Shown here piece by piece: positions 49,892-58,184 of a DNA stretch of 64,000 bases. A model generated the notes under the pieces. The model saw nothing but the letters and a program-made list of their open reading frames with translations, had not been told where the DNA came from and searched no databases. Location: contig JBBQVL010000014.1 of assembly GCA_038211615.1 (NCBI GenBank), positions 1-64,000 on the forward strand, given 5' to 3'. Each line of letters opens with the position of its first letter. Within the stretch, counting starts at the first letter, position 1. Both the position numbers and the translations under genes were made by a program. This DNA is from DASWJZ01 sp038211615 (GTDB lineage: Bacteria; Pseudomonadota; Alphaproteobacteria; Rhizobiales; Afifellaceae).

Positions 49892-51784
49892 TCAGCGCAG
49901 CCAGACGCGCGCGTACGGGGGGAGAAGAATCCGCCCGTCGCCGAGTTCCACCTTGCGCTCCGACAGCGCGTCCTCGAACAGCGTCGCGCCGCGCGACAGC
50001 GCCCATTCGTGCCCGAGCGTCTGCCAGAATTCCGTGAAGTTGAAGATGCACACCAGCGCGTTGGTCGGGGCCTTGCGCACGAAGGCGAGCAGGCCATCCT
50101 GCCCGGTATCCGCGATCAGCGTCGGGTGGGCGCCATGCAGCTCGGGCGTGGCGCTGCGGCGGGCGAGGATGTGCCGCACGCCGGAAAGAACCCGCGCCGC
50201 CGGCCCGTCGCCCGAGCGCGCGTCTTCCGCCCGCCACCAGTCCATGCGCGGCCGGTGCAGCCAGCGGCTGTCATGGGCGTGCGCGGGCTCTTCGACGTAG
50301 CCGTAATCGTTCAGAAGCGCGATCTCGTCGCCCATGTAGATGAGCGGGATGCCGCCATGGCTCGCGATCAGCGCATGACCCAACAGGATGCGGTCGACCG
50401 CCCGATCGACGGCGGCGGAATCGCCCTCGGCCTCCGCCCGTTCGAGCCCGGCGAGCGAAGCAAGGCTGCCGGAGATGCGTTTGTCGCCGGTCGCCGGATT
50501 GTGCTGGAACGGCGCGCCGCGCGCGAACGATCCGGGGAAGATTCCCTCGTAGAAGTCCGAGAGGAAGGCGCGGTGCAGGTGGCCGTCCAACCCCACCGCA
50601 CGCGCGTCTTCGTCGGTGACCGCCCAGCCGATGTCGTCGTGACAGCGGATGTAGGTGGCGTAGGTGGCGTTGGCGAGCGACGGCGGGAAATGCGTGCCGA
50701 GCACATGCGTCATCAGCCGCGTCTTCCGCGTGGCGAGCGCCGACCAGAACTGCACCATCAGTGAATTGTGGTAGGCGAGATTGCCCTCCTTGCCGCTGTG
50801 CTCGCCCTGTCCGAGATAGGGGATCATCTCCTGCGGGGAGACGATAGCTTCTTCGAGGTGGATCACCGAGGGCGCGGCGATGCGCGTCGCGGCGCGGAGC
50901 GCATGCAGCAACATGTGCACCTCGGGCTCCGACTGGCAGCGCGTGCCCATGCGCTTCCACATGAACGCGACCGCGTCGAAGCGCAGCACGTCGACGCCCT
51001 TGTTGGCGAGATTGAGCATGATCTCGACCATCTCGAGGAACACCTGCGGGTTCGCCCAGTTCAGATCCCACTGGTGCTCGCTAAAGGTCGTCCACACCCA
51101 TTTGCCGATGTCGGGATACCAGGTGAAACTGCCCGGCGCGTTGTCGGGAAAGACCTCGACCAGCGTGCGCTCGTACTGCCTTGGCGTCGCCGCGTCGTCG
51201 AACATCAGGTAATAGTCCTGATAGCCCCGGTCGCCCCGCCGCGCGGCGATCGCCCAGTCGTGCTCCTTGGCGGTGTGGTTCAGCACCAGATCGACGCAGA
51301 GGCTGATGCCGCGCTCGCGCAAGGCCCGTGCGACAATCTCGAACTCCTGCATCGTTCCGAAGGCCGGGTTGATGGAGCGGTAGTCCATCACCGAATAGCC
51401 GCCGTCGCTGTCGCCCGGCCGCGGCTTCAGGCACGGCATGAAATGCACATAGGTAATGCCGAGCGCTTGCAGATAGTCGAGCCGTTCGAGCACGCCGTTC
51501 AGGTCGCCGTTGAAGCGGTCGAGATAGAAGACGTAGCCGGCCATGCCCGGCCGCTGGAACCAGTCCGGCTCGAGGTCGCGCTTCAGATCGAGCCATTTCA
51601 GGTCGGCCGGCCGCGCCGCCCAGGCGCTTGCCAACGCGGCGATGAGCGCGGCGCAGAAATCCGGATAGCCGGGCCGCCCGCCATAGAGCCGCTCCAGCAT
51701 GCCGAAGAGGTCGGCGCGGCTTCGCTCCATGCGAAGCTGGAAGACCCGCCGGTCGAACGCCTCGCTGTCATTTTCTGCGGCCAC
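49892..51784 (-). CDS. Amylosucrase (GH13)
   Basis: 630 aa alpha-amylase-superfamily enzyme that builds alpha-1,4-glucan from sucrose with release of fructose, or can run as a sucrose-handling glucosyltransferase. N-terminal helical domain (DLFGMLERLYG), then the barrel: nucleophile Asp270 in VDVLRFDAVAFMWK, acid/base Glu312 in HLEEAIVSPQEM, third Asp383 in CHDDIGW. FARGAPFQHNPATGDKRISG and HDSRWLHRPRMDW match the Neisseria amylosucrase closely. GTG start. Downstream of kdgK on the same strand (78 bp). Confidence 0.9.
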   Translation of the reverse strand: MAAENDSEAFDRRVFQLRMERSRADLFGMLERLYGGRPGYPDFCAALIAALASAWAARPADLKWLDLKRDLEPDWFQRPGMAGYVFYLDRFNGDLNGVLERLDYLQALGITYVHFMPCLKPRPGDSDGGYSVMDYRSINPAFGTMQEFEIVARALRERGISLCVDLVLNHTAKEHDWAIAARRGDRGYQDYYLMFDDAATPRQYERTLVEVFPDNAPGSFTWYPDIGKWVWTTFSEHQWDLNWANPQVFLEMVEIMLNLANKGVDVLRFDAVAFMWKRMGTRCQSEPEVHMLLHALRAATRIAAPSVIHLEEAIVSPQEMIPYLGQGEHSGKEGNLAYHNSLMVQFWSALATRKTRLMTHVLGTHFPPSLANATYATYIRCHDDIGWAVTDEDARAVGLDGHLHRAFLSDFYEGIFPGSFARGAPFQHNPATGDKRISGSLASLAGLERAEAEGDSAAVDRAVDRILLGHALIASHGGIPLIYMGDEIALLNDYGYVEEPAHAHDSRWLHRPRMDWWRAEDARSGDGPAARVLSGVRHILARRSATPELHGAHPTLIADTGQDGLLAFVRKAPTNALVCIFNFTEFWQTLGHEWALSRGATLFEDALSERKVELGDGRILLPPYARVWLR

Positions 51785-51862
51785 GGCCCGCCCCCGACGC
51801 TCGGCCGGAGCCTAGCAAAGCGCAACGGCATTGAAAGTGGATTGCGGCGGGAGCCGGCGGCG

Positions 51863-52810
51863 TCACGCGCGCGGCGGCTCGCCGTTCAGCGCCTGGAGAA
51901 TCTTCGCGCGGTCGATCTTCGCCAGCGCGCCATGCACGCCGATGACCTCCGCCGCGACGCGATTGCCGAGTTTTCCGGCGCTGAGCGGATCGAGCCCGAT
52001 GAGCCGCGCCGCCAGGTAGGCGCCACAGAAGGAATCGCCGGCGCCGGTGGTGTCGACGATGCGCTTGGGCGCCGAGGGCGGCACGCGGCCGTGGAGTCCG
52101 TCTCCGAAGACCAGCACCGGCTTGTCGCCGTTCTTGATGACGAACTCCCGCACGCCGGCGTCCGCCATGCGCCTTTCCGTGTCCTCGATGCGCCTGTCGC
52201 CAAAGAGGCTTTTCTCGTCGGGAAAGGTCGGGAGCGCGATATCGGCGACCGCGTAAGCCGCCTCCATCGCCGCCCGCGCCGCCTTGCTGTCCGGCCAGAG
52301 CACCGGCCGGAAATTCGGGTCGAAGGCGATCATCGTGCCGGCCGCCCGTTTCGCCGCGATCGCCTTGAGCAGGCGCCGCCGCGCCACGGGCGAAAGAATT
52401 CCGAGCGTGATGCCGGAGAAATAGAGCATCCCCGCGCCGGAAAGCGCTTGGCTCAGCCATGCCGCATCGTCGGCGAGATGCCGCGCCGCCGATGCGTCGC
52501 GCCAATAGGTGAAGGCGCGCTCGGCATTCTTCAGCGTGATGGCGTAGAGGCCGGGTCGCAGGCCGGGAACCTCGCGGATGCGGTCGGTGGCAATGCCGGC
52601 CCGGGCAATGGATTTTCGCATCTCGCCGGAAAAAGGATCGTCGCCGAGCGCCGTCACGTAGGCGACGCCGCTCTTCGGAGGCAGGATCGCGCGCGCGTAC
52701 CAGGCGGTGTTGAAGGTGTCGCCAGCGAAGCCCATCCGCCAGAGCTGGTCCTTGCCGGCGGAAAGCTCGATCATGCACTCGCCGATCGTGGCGAAGGAGA
52801 CGGGTTTCAT
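51863..52810 (-). CDS. kdgK: 2-dehydro-3-deoxygluconokinase (PfkB family)
   Basis: 315 aa ribokinase-like enzyme. TIGECMIELSAGKDQLWRMGFAGDTFNTAWYA and YVTALGDDPFSGEM resemble E. coli KdgK. The ATP/anion-hole motif DTTGAGDSFCGAYLAARL holds the catalytic Asp. It phosphorylates 2-keto-3-deoxygluconate. A fructokinase role, which would suit the amylosucrase downstream, is the main alternative. 14 bp downstream of the cytochrome c gene. Confidence 0.82.
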   Translation of the reverse strand: MKPVSFATIGECMIELSAGKDQLWRMGFAGDTFNTAWYARAILPPKSGVAYVTALGDDPFSGEMRKSIARAGIATDRIREVPGLRPGLYAITLKNAERAFTYWRDASAARHLADDAAWLSQALSGAGMLYFSGITLGILSPVARRRLLKAIAAKRAAGTMIAFDPNFRPVLWPDSKAARAAMEAAYAVADIALPTFPDEKSLFGDRRIEDTERRMADAGVREFVIKNGDKPVLVFGDGLHGRVPPSAPKRIVDTTGAGDSFCGAYLAARLIGLDPLSAGKLGNRVAAEVIGVHGALAKIDRAKILQALNGEPPRA

Positions 52811-52824
52811 CCGGGCGGAGCGCC

Positions 52825-53403
52825 TTACCAGGTGGTCTTGATGAAGGCGATCACGGCGCGGATGTCGTCGTCCGTCAGCGTGCCGGCGAAGGCGGGCATG
52901 TCGATCGGCGTGTCGGGATAGAGCGCGGCCGGCCCTTCCTTGATGGCTCTCATCAGGTCCGCGTCGCTGTGCATGCTCGCATGGCCGCTGCGGTTGAGCG
53001 GCGGCGCCGGCATCCTGCCGTCAGGCAGCTTCGTCTGCCAGTCCGGCTGGCCTTCGAGATGCGAGCCGTGACAGCCGGCGCAATAGAGGACGTAGAACCC
53101 CGTGCCGAGCTTGACCTGTTCGGAGAAGTCCACGGGATCGGCGCCGGACGGCGCGGCCTGGATGGGAGCGTCGTCGGGTTGCGCTTCCATGCCGGGCATC
53201 GGAGCCATCCCCGGCATCGGCGCCATCCCGGCCATGTCATGCGCCATGCCAGCCATGTCGGCCGAAGGCGGCGGCTGAACGGGCTGCGCCGCATCGCTGA
53301 AGGCGAACCATGCGATGCTCGCGAGGGCCGGCACGCCCAGAACCGCTCCGCCGGCCGCGGCAGACCTGCTCCGGCTCCGTGCACGCGGCCGACTGTCGCC
53401 CAT
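52825..53403 (-). CDS. Membrane-anchored cytochrome c with Met-rich linker
   Basis: 192 aa. One transmembrane anchor (about residues 19-37), then a low-complexity stretch from 48 to 73 made of MAGM, HDMAGM and PMPGM units, then a monoheme cytochrome c domain with CAGCH (Cys108, Cys111, His112) and a C-terminal TDDDIRAVIAFIKTTW. The Met-rich segment resembles copper-binding segments of Cu-handling proteins. The ATG at 53403 is used because a longer reading would enter the tRNA gene. First of cyt c-kdgK-amylosucrase. Confidence 0.85.
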   Translation of the reverse strand: MGDSRPRARSRSRSAAAGGAVLGVPALASIAWFAFSDAAQPVQPPPSADMAGMAHDMAGMAPMPGMAPMPGMEAQPDDAPIQAAPSGADPVDFSEQVKLGTGFYVLYCAGCHGSHLEGQPDWQTKLPDGRMPAPPLNRSGHASMHSDADLMRAIKEGPAALYPDTPIDMPAFAGTLTDDDIRAVIAFIKTTW

Positions 53404-53487
53404 GATCGTGGTTCCGCTGCGCCTCAGCGTCGCCGGACGGCGCCGCCCCCGCTCGCCATGCCATGCAAGGCTCGGAAGAGCGAAGCA

Positions 53488-53572
53488 TGGTGCCCAGGAA
53501 AGGACTCGAACCTTCACGCCTCGCGGCACACGGACCTGAACCGTGCGCGTCTACCTATTCCGCCACCTGGGC
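53488..53572 (-). tRNA. tRNA-Leu (CAG)
   Basis: Minus-strand sequence begins GCCCAGGTGGCGGAATAGG and ends CCTGGGCACCA, so the 7-bp acceptor stem closes and CCA is encoded. The anticodon arm CACGG-TTCAGGT-CCGTG shows CAG (53536-53538 on the plus strand). The long variable arm (TGCCGCGAGGCGTG region) and the T-arm GGTTCGAGTCC confirm a class II tRNA-Leu. Confidence 0.97.
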
Positions 53573-53719
53573 CGGTGAGCGGGCCTGACTTAGGGCCTGT
53601 TCCGGGGGGTGTCAACGCGCCGGCCGGCGCGAAGATATGTCGGTTGCCAACCGAACCGCTCATGGTCCAGAACGCCATCTGTGGTTTTCGGCGGCTCGCA
53701 CCAACGACGAGGGCGGCGC

Positions 53720-55168
53720 ATGGCAGATCTTGCGGATATCGGCGTTCTGGGCCTGGCCGTGATGGGCGCGAACCTTGCCCGGAACGCGGCGCGCAAGGGG
53801 TTCGGGGTGGCGCTCTACAATCGCCACGGCGAGCGCACCGACGAGCTGATGCGCGAGCACGGAGACGAGGGGCGCTTCTTCCCGGCAAAGACGCTGGAAG
53901 CTTTCGTCGCCGCCATCGCCCGCCCGCGCGCCATCATCGTCATGGTGAAGGCGGACGCGCCCGTCGATCAGGTCATCGACGAGCTCGTGCCGCACCTCGA
54001 GGCAGGCGATATCCTGATCGACGGCGGCAACTCGCAGTTCACCGACACGAACCGCCGCTCCCGCGCGCTGCAGGACACCGGCATCCGCTTCATCGGCATG
54101 GGCGTATCGGGCGGCGAGGAGGGCGCGCTGAACGGTCCGAGCATGATGCCGGGCGGGGAACTCGAATCCTACCGCCGCATCGAGCCGATCGTGCGCAAGA
54201 TGGCGGCGCAGGTGGACGGCACGCCGTGCGTCACCTTCATCGGCCCGGAGGGCGCCGGCCACTACGTCAAGATGGTGCACAACGGCATCGAATACGCCGA
54301 CATGCAGCTCATCGCCGAGGCCTACGATCTGCTGAAATCCGTCTACGGCCTGGAAGCGGCGGCCATCGCCGACATCTTCGACGGCTGGATGAAGGGCGAC
54401 CTCGACTCCTACCTGATCGAGATCACCGCGACGGTGCTCCGCAAGCGTGACTCAACGGGCAAGGCGCTTGTCGATTCGATCGTTGACGAGGCGGAGCAGA
54501 AGGGCACCGGCCGCTGGGCTGTGCAGTCTGCGCTCGATCTCGGCATCCCGCTCACCGCTATCACCGAGGCCGTCTTCGCCCGCGCCCTTTCGGCGCGGCG
54601 GACCGACCGCCTTGCCGCCGAGAAAATCCTGTCGCACGCCACGCCGCAGCCGCGGAAGCCGTCGCCGGCAAACATCGACGCGCTCCGCGACGCGCTCTAC
54701 GCTTCGAAGATCGTCGCCTACGCGCAGGGTTTTGAGCAGATGGCCGCCGCCTCGCGCGAATATGGCTGGAACCTGAAGCTCGGCGAGCTCGCCATGATCT
54801 GGCGCGGTGGCTGCATCATCCGCGCCCGCCTGCTGCACCGGATCAGCGAGGCCTACGAGAAGGACGCCGCCGCGCCAAACCTGGTGCTGCAGCCCTTCTT
54901 CCAGGAGGCGGTGACGAAGGCCGAGGCGAGCTGGCGCAAGGTGGTCGCCTTCGCGGTCGAAAGCGGCGTGCCGGTCCCGGCCTTCTCCTCGACGCTCGCC
55001 TATTACGACGGCATGCGGCGCGGGCGAGGCCCGGCCAATCTCCTGCAGGGCCTGCGCGATTATTTCGGCGCGCACACCTACGCGCGCCTCGACAAACCGG
55101 GCAAATTCCACACCCGCTGGAGCCAGGACGGAAGCGAAGTGGCGGCGGGCCCGGGCGGCGAAGGGTGA
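53720..55168 (+). CDS. gnd: 6-phosphogluconate dehydrogenase, decarboxylating
   Basis: 482 aa, the long (GndA-type) form. It oxidises 6-phosphogluconate to ribulose 5-phosphate. NADP-binding start IGVLGLAVMGANLARNAARKG with NRHGER, substrate motifs IGMGVSGGEEGALNGPSMMPGG and FIGPEGAGHYVKMVHNGIEY, and C-terminal QGLRDYFGAHTYARLD. The ATG at 53720 gives the usual N-terminus. In this organism it complements the Entner-Doudoroff-type kdgK nearby. Confidence 0.96.
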   Translation: MADLADIGVLGLAVMGANLARNAARKGFGVALYNRHGERTDELMREHGDEGRFFPAKTLEAFVAAIARPRAIIVMVKADAPVDQVIDELVPHLEAGDILIDGGNSQFTDTNRRSRALQDTGIRFIGMGVSGGEEGALNGPSMMPGGELESYRRIEPIVRKMAAQVDGTPCVTFIGPEGAGHYVKMVHNGIEYADMQLIAEAYDLLKSVYGLEAAAIADIFDGWMKGDLDSYLIEITATVLRKRDSTGKALVDSIVDEAEQKGTGRWAVQSALDLGIPLTAITEAVFARALSARRTDRLAAEKILSHATPQPRKPSPANIDALRDALYASKIVAYAQGFEQMAAASREYGWNLKLGELAMIWRGGCIIRARLLHRISEAYEKDAAAPNLVLQPFFQEAVTKAEASWRKVVAFAVESGVPVPAFSSTLAYYDGMRRGRGPANLLQGLRDYFGAHTYARLDKPGKFHTRWSQDGSEVAAGPGGEG

Positions 55169-55178
55169 CGGAAATCAG

Positions 55179-55796
55179 ATGACCAACATTCGCGTCCATG
55201 ACGGCGACCTTGGCGATCTCTCCGCCTACAGCGGTTTTGCCGCGGTCGACACCGAGGCCATGGGACTGAAGCCGGGGCGCGACCGGCTTTGCGTCGTGCA
55301 GCTTTCCCCCGGCGACGGCACGGTCGATGTCGTCCGCATCGCCAAGGGCCAGACCAGCGCCCCGAACCTCGGGCTGCTCCTCACCGACCCGTCGATCACA
55401 AAGATCTTCCACTTCGCCCGCTTCGACGTGGCGATGCTGAAACACGGGCTGGGCATCGCCGTGACGCCGCTCTGGTGCACCAAGATCGCCTCGCGGCTGG
55501 TGCGCACCTACACCGACCGCCACGGGCTGAAGGAACTCGCACGCGAGGTGCTCGGCTTCGAGATTTCGAAGCAGCAGCAATCCTCCGACTGGGGCGCCGA
55601 AACGCTGAGCGAGGCGCAGATCGAATACGCCGCGTCCGACGTTCTGCACCTGCACCAGATCAAGGATGCGCTCGAGGCGCGGCTCGTCCGCGAGGGCCGC
55701 TTGCAGCTCGCCGAGGCCTGCTTCCGCTTCCTGCCCGTGCGCGCCGAACTGGATCTTCTCGGCTGGGGCGACGAGGATATTTTCTCGCACTCGTAG
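55179..55796 (+). CDS. RNase D-like 3'-5' exonuclease (DEDDy domain only)
   Basis: 205 aa consisting of the exonuclease domain: VDTEAMGLKPG (DxE), HFARFDVAMLKHGLG (second Asp), and YAASDVLHLHQIKDALEARL (YxxxD). The HRDC domains of full RNase D are absent, as in the small alphaproteobacterial form. It lies 10 bp after gnd and before lptC, so it may be read with them. Confidence 0.9.
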   Translation: MTNIRVHDGDLGDLSAYSGFAAVDTEAMGLKPGRDRLCVVQLSPGDGTVDVVRIAKGQTSAPNLGLLLTDPSITKIFHFARFDVAMLKHGLGIAVTPLWCTKIASRLVRTYTDRHGLKELAREVLGFEISKQQQSSDWGAETLSEAQIEYAASDVLHLHQIKDALEARLVREGRLQLAEACFRFLPVRAELDLLGWGDEDIFSHS

Positions 55797-55912
55797 CGAA
55801 GATCCCGCAGGGCGCGCGTGATCCCTCGATCGGTTTCAGCCTCTTGTCGAGGCTCCTCAGGCTTGCGGGCGCCCGCAAATCACCACACTCTGCCGGCTAA
55901 CCCTTGCGAGAC

Positions 55913-56629
55913 ATGGCGGAAGTTCACATGCCTCTTTCCGCTTCGTGGCAGGACACGGAGCTTTTTCGACACGCCCCGGCGGGGCGCGAGGCGCGCTTGC
56001 GCGCTTTCGCGCGCGCGAGAGGCCACAGCCGGCGCGTCGTCTGGCTGCGCGTGCTGCTGCCGCTCGTCGGAATTCTGGCTGTCGCCGGGTTCGTGGTGAA
56101 GGCGCGTCTGGCTTTTCCGGGCGACGGTGACCTCTCCGCGGCGAGCCTGAGTGTCACGCGCAATTCCATCATCATGGACCACCCGCATCTGAGCGGCTTC
56201 GGCGGCGACCGCCGCGGCTATTCGCTTTCCGCCGATCGCGCCATCCAGCCGCTGGCGAACCCGGGCCAGGTGCGGCTTGAAGATATCCAGGCGACGGTAA
56301 CGCCCCCCGGTCAGGGCGCGACGAACATCACGGCCGAGGCGGGTGACTACGATCACACCAAGAGCACGCTGCAGCTCCTCGGCGCCATCGGCGTCAATTC
56401 TGCCGAAGGCTACCGGCTGAGCATGAGCGGGGCGCATGTCGATTTCAGCGCCGGCACGCTGGTGACCGACGCGCCGGTTTCCATCGGCTATGCCGACAGC
56501 ACGATCACCGGCCAGCGCATGTCCGTCAGCTCCGGCGGCAAGGTCATCGTTATCGAAGGCGATGTGCACACCGTCCTGATGCCGCCGAAGCGCCCCGCGA
56601 CCGCGCCAACCGCGCCAGCAGGACGATAG
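55913..56629 (+). CDS. lptC: LPS export system protein LptC
   Basis: 238 aa from ATG 55913; TTG 55904 and ATG 55928, the latter with GGAAG 6 nt upstream, are also possible starts. A single N-terminal membrane helix (RVLLPLVGILAVAGFVVKARL) anchors a periplasmic beta-jellyroll. SRRVVWLRVLLP and YSLSADRAIQPLANP are typical of alphaproteobacterial LptC. It passes lipopolysaccharide from LptBFG to LptA. First gene of lptCAB, 7 bp before lptA. Confidence 0.88.
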   Translation: MAEVHMPLSASWQDTELFRHAPAGREARLRAFARARGHSRRVVWLRVLLPLVGILAVAGFVVKARLAFPGDGDLSAASLSVTRNSIIMDHPHLSGFGGDRRGYSLSADRAIQPLANPGQVRLEDIQATVTPPGQGATNITAEAGDYDHTKSTLQLLGAIGVNSAEGYRLSMSGAHVDFSAGTLVTDAPVSIGYADSTITGQRMSVSSGGKVIVIEGDVHTVLMPPKRPATAPTAPAGR

Positions 56630-56636
56630 GCAGGTC

Positions 56637-57206
56637 ATGCGCTCCAATCTCCTCGCCGCGACGGCGCTTGCGCTTCTGGCAGTCACTTCCCCCGGGCGTG
56701 CGCAGAATTTCGGCGGTGCATTTTCCGACTTCGACACCGGCTCGAATAATCCGATCCAGATCGAGGCGGACAAGCTCGAGGTCCACGATGCGGAGAAGGT
56801 CGCGATCTACAGCGGCCACGTGCAGGTCAGGCAGGGCGAGACGATCCTCGAGGCGCCGCAGATGCGCATCACCTACGCCGGGCAGGGCGTGACCGCCGCC
56901 GCTCCGGGCGCCACCGCCGCGGCGGGAGGCACCACCGCCGGCGTGATGGGCTCCCGCGTCTCGCGCATCGAGGCCGGGCCTGGCGTGCGGGTCCGCTCCG
57001 GCGACCGCACCGCGACAGGCGACCGCGTCATCCTCGACATGGCCAACGACCTCGTCACGCTGGAGGGCAACGTCGTGCTGACGCAGGGCTCGAACGTCGT
57101 GCGCGGCGACCGGGTCATCGTCAATCTGAAGACCAAGCTCGGCCGGGTCGAAGGCGGGCGCGTGCAGACGCTGATCACGCCCTCCGGCGCGGCGGCGAAG
57201 CCGTGA
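56637..57206 (+). CDS. lptA: LPS transport periplasmic protein LptA
   Basis: 189 aa, signal peptide ending GRAQN (residue 23). OstA-like beta-jellyroll: NPIQIEADKLEVHDAEKVAIYSGHVQVRQGETILEAPQMRITY, and GDRVILDMANDLVTLEGNVVLTQGSNVVRGDRVIV. An Ala/Gly/Thr-rich insertion lies in between, around residues 85-105. Forms the periplasmic LPS bridge; 16 bp before lptB. Confidence 0.92.
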   Translation: MRSNLLAATALALLAVTSPGRAQNFGGAFSDFDTGSNNPIQIEADKLEVHDAEKVAIYSGHVQVRQGETILEAPQMRITYAGQGVTAAAPGATAAAGGTTAGVMGSRVSRIEAGPGVRVRSGDRTATGDRVILDMANDLVTLEGNVVLTQGSNVVRGDRVIVNLKTKLGRVEGGRVQTLITPSGAAAKP

Positions 57207-57222
57207 CGCGGGCCTGAGCGGA

Positions 57223-58089
57223 ATGGACGTCCCCGTCGACGATCCCGATAAGCGCGAGCGCGCCTCCTGGCCGCTGGCGGAGCTTGCCAGGCGCTTCGTC
57301 TGGGCGAGACGAAGCGCGGAGGGGCCGGCCGTCGCCGCGCCTCCCGAACCGGCGGCCCTGCCCGGCGAGGACTGGCTGATCGCACGCAATCTGCGCCGCG
57401 CCTTCAAGGGACGCCTTGTGGTCGACGACGTTTCGCTGGCGCTGCGTCGCGGCGAGGCGGTGGGTCTCCTCGGCCCGAACGGCGCCGGCAAGACGACGGT
57501 CTTCTACATGATCACCGGGCTCATCGCTCCGAGCTCCGGCACGATCGAGATCGACGGCTTCGATGTCACGCATCTGCCGATGTACCAGCGCGCCCGGCTC
57601 GGCGTCGGCTATCTGCCGCAGGAGACCTCGATCTTCCGCGGCCTCTCCGTGGAGGACAACATCCGCGCGGTGCTGGAGATCGTCGAGCCCGACCGGAAGC
57701 TCCGCGACAGCGACCTGAATGCGCTGCTCGAGGAGTTCCACATCGCGCACCTCCGCAAGGCGTCCGCGATTTCGCTCTCCGGCGGCGAGCGGCGGCGCTG
57801 CGAGATCGCCCGCGCGCTTGCCAGCCGTCCGGCCTTCATGCTGCTCGACGAGCCGTTCGCCGGCATCGATCCGATCGCGGTCGGCGAGATTCAGGGGCTG
57901 GTGCGGCATCTTACCCGTCGCGGCATCGGGGTGCTCATCACCGACCACAATGTGCGCGAAACCCTCGACCTGATCGACCGCGCCTACATCCTGCATGACG
58001 GCCGGGTTATCGCCGACGGCACGCCCGCCGAAATCGTCGCGAACGAGGACGTTCGGCGCGTCTACCTGGGTGAACGCTTCAGGCTTTGA
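57223..58089 (+). CDS. lptB: LPS export ABC transporter ATPase LptB
   Basis: 288 aa. ATPase driving LPS extraction with LptF/LptG (not in window). Walker A GPNGAGKTT, Q-loop LPQETSIF, signature LSGGERRR, Walker B MLLDEPFAGIDPIA, and switch region ITDHNVRETL. About 45 extra N-terminal residues precede the domain, as in other members of this order. Next is rpoN. Confidence 0.95.
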   Translation: MDVPVDDPDKRERASWPLAELARRFVWARRSAEGPAVAAPPEPAALPGEDWLIARNLRRAFKGRLVVDDVSLALRRGEAVGLLGPNGAGKTTVFYMITGLIAPSSGTIEIDGFDVTHLPMYQRARLGVGYLPQETSIFRGLSVEDNIRAVLEIVEPDRKLRDSDLNALLEEFHIAHLRKASAISLSGGERRRCEIARALASRPAFMLLDEPFAGIDPIAVGEIQGLVRHLTRRGIGVLITDHNVRETLDLIDRAYILHDGRVIADGTPAEIVANEDVRRVYLGERFRL

Positions 58090-58184
58090 CTCCTGCCGCG
58101 AGCGGGCTAAGTTGCAGTGCAATATGTGACGGGCTTGTAAACAGGTGGGGAAACCTGTGCGGCCCGGGGGCAGGGCAGCGTCGC

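Noticed and set aside
50768..52921. A 717-codon plus-strand frame antisense to amylosucrase and kdgK
   Set aside because: Both real genes have complete catalytic motifs on the minus strand, and the antisense product resembles nothing.
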